In this document: positions 63,342 through 64,000 of the stretch, piece by piece
Position numbering within the stretch: position 1 is the stretch's first letter
Layout of the letters: every line of letters begins with the position of its first letter
Assembly (NCBI GenBank): GCA_023251135.1
Contig: JAHEZJ010000027.1
Span: 34,619-98,618, forward strand
DNA: 64,000 nt
Origin: Flavobacterium sp.
GTDB lineage: Bacteria; Bacteroidota; Bacteroidia; Flavobacteriales; Flavobacteriaceae
Reading direction: 5' to 3'
Notes under the pieces: model-generated
What the model was told of the DNA's origin: nothing
Database searches by the model: none
What the model saw: the letters and a program-made list of their open reading frames with translations, nothing else
Translations under genes and position numbers: made by a program

Positions 63342-63661
63342 TATTTTTGCTTACCTATATATAAGAGTAGTTTTTGCCCAGCTGAGCGAAAATATAATAA
63401 GAGCGGCCTTTGTCTGGCTGAGCGAAGTCGAAGCCATCAAGTTTAGAATTTGGAGTTTAGAATTTGGAGTTTGGAATTTGGATTTTGGGATTTAGAATTT
63501 GAAGTTTGGAATTTGAATTTTTTAGAAGCCCTCTCCCGCTATTCGCTACAATCTTTTGCTTTTTAAAGGAAAAAGCAAAAGGATTTCCACTTCTATCGGG
63601 GCTAGGGTGGAGGTTTTCAAAAGAAAATAAGGTAAAAAACAAAAACGCAGCGTCCTTTTAG

Positions 63662-63690
63662 ACCCGACAGGTTTTTGAAACCTGTCGGGT
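63662..63690. repeat. Palindrome family copy 7
   Basis: ACCCGACAGGTTT, TTG, AAACCTGTCGGGT. It stands between the repeat-rich region and the tandem promoters and would insulate them. Confidence 0.8.
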
Positions 63691-63798
63691 TTATTGTTTA
63701 TACTACTTAAAACTTCAACAGAACCAAAAAACTTTCTACTGTAAAAGCACTTATATCAGCAACTTGAAAAAAACATCAAAAATAGTTCTCTAAAAAGC

Positions 63799-63828
63799 TT
63801 GTAAAAGCGAATAAAGTGACTACTTTTG
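63799..63828 (+). promoter_or_regulatory. Upstream tandem promoter, probably rRNA operon P1
   Basis: TTG at 63799-63801, a 19-base spacer and TACTTTTG at 63821-63828, followed by CACCCGCAAC. It shares AAAAAGCTTG and TTTGCACCC with the second promoter 120 bases downstream. Confidence 0.7.
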
Positions 63829-63918
63829 CACCCGCAACAGCGACAGACGTTCACCGAAATACTGGCAAGAAAAGGAATTAAAACGAAAAGAAATTTTCAA
63901 ATAAAAATTCAAAAAAGC

Positions 63919-63949
63919 TTGCGAGAATGGAAAACGGATATTACATTTG
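63919..63949 (+). promoter_or_regulatory. Downstream tandem promoter, probably rRNA operon P2, with leader
   Basis: TTG at 63919-63921, a 20-base spacer and TACATTTG at 63942-63949, then CACCCCGCAA. The following sequence GCTCATTGAAAGATTGGAAG resembles the antitermination leader that precedes 16S rRNA in Bacteroidota. The rRNA itself would start outside the window, so the assignment is an inference. Confidence 0.65.
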
Positions 63950-64000
63950 CACCCCGCAAAACACGGGAAGCTCATTGAAAGATTGGAAGGAGAAAGAAGA

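Larger units (their letters stand above)
63242..63800. other. Gene-free region with repeats and hairpins
   Basis: Contains palindrome copies 6 (63311-63341) and 7 (63662-63690), a pair of CTGAGCGAA motifs near 63383 and 63421, degenerate GAATTTGGAGTTTA-type repeats (about 63440-63515), and a hairpin at 63551-63584 (ATCTTTTGCTTTTT with AAAAAGCAAAAGGAT). No protein gene is supported. Confidence 0.5.

Noticed and set aside
15984-63690. Repeated palindromes as a CRISPR array
   Set aside because: The copies are far apart, with genes between them rather than regular short spacers, and no cas gene is present.

Overview
The window is a chromosomal segment of a flavobacterium, most likely Flavobacterium (Bacteroidota). 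Several things point the same way. The gliding-motility genes gldF and gldG lie beside dnaN. Three giant secreted proteins end in type IX secretion (T9SS type A) sorting domains. The -7 promoter box TAnnTTTG recurs, Shine-Dalgarno sites are weak or absent, and many proteins are typical of Bacteroidota (DUF4294, a membrane MutS-like ATPase, the HYC_CC_PP family). No tRNA, rRNA body, CRISPR array, integrase or complete insertion sequence was seen.

Layout. 1-2.5 kb: a cut-off small secreted protein, an HTH/DUF2975 regulator pair, a DUF4386 membrane protein and a TrmH-family RNA methyltransferase. 2.6-8 kb: a GH20 beta-hexosaminidase broken near its end by an in-frame TGA, a phospholipase C/acid phosphatase-type enzyme, and a serine-hydrolase lipoprotein. 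8.2-10.96 kb: a small accessory islet with two distant paralogues of unknown family and a decayed HTH fragment. It is bounded by the 3' end of mnmE and a displaced second copy of that same 3' end. 10.9-22.6 kb: housekeeping genes (mnmE, universal stress protein, MutS-like ATPase, DsbA/FrnE, dnaN, gldG-gldF, SAM hydrolase, PhoH). 22.7-30.3 kb: small lipoprotein, DUF1801, HAD phosphatase, S9 peptidase, acetyltransferase, purC, SRPBCC and ankyrin proteins.

30.5-39.5 kb is a leftward metal-efflux operon: response regulator, sensor kinase, TolC-type outer-membrane factor, membrane-fusion lipoprotein, OprB-like porin and a CzcA-type RND pump. The two-component system probably senses the metal and drives the rest. 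39.6-41.5 kb holds an M42 aminopeptidase and a DUF4294 protein.

41.8-63.3 kb is a tandem triplication, with a repeat period of about 7.25 kb. Each unit has its own conserved leader, one subtilisin-like (S8) multidomain protein of about 2,300 residues exported by T9SS, and a terminator. All three catalytic triads are intact. The copies differ mainly in parts of the protease domain, the CUB domain and the LamG domain, and they look mosaic. The right edge carries two tandem strong promoters that probably belong to a ribosomal RNA operon starting just outside the window.

The intergenic DNA has its own structure. A palindrome with arms AACCCGACAGGTTTT occurs seven times. Several degenerate, self-complementary short-period repeats lie between genes. 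There is also a perfect 26-bp inverted repeat behind dnaN and a duplicated purC 3' end.
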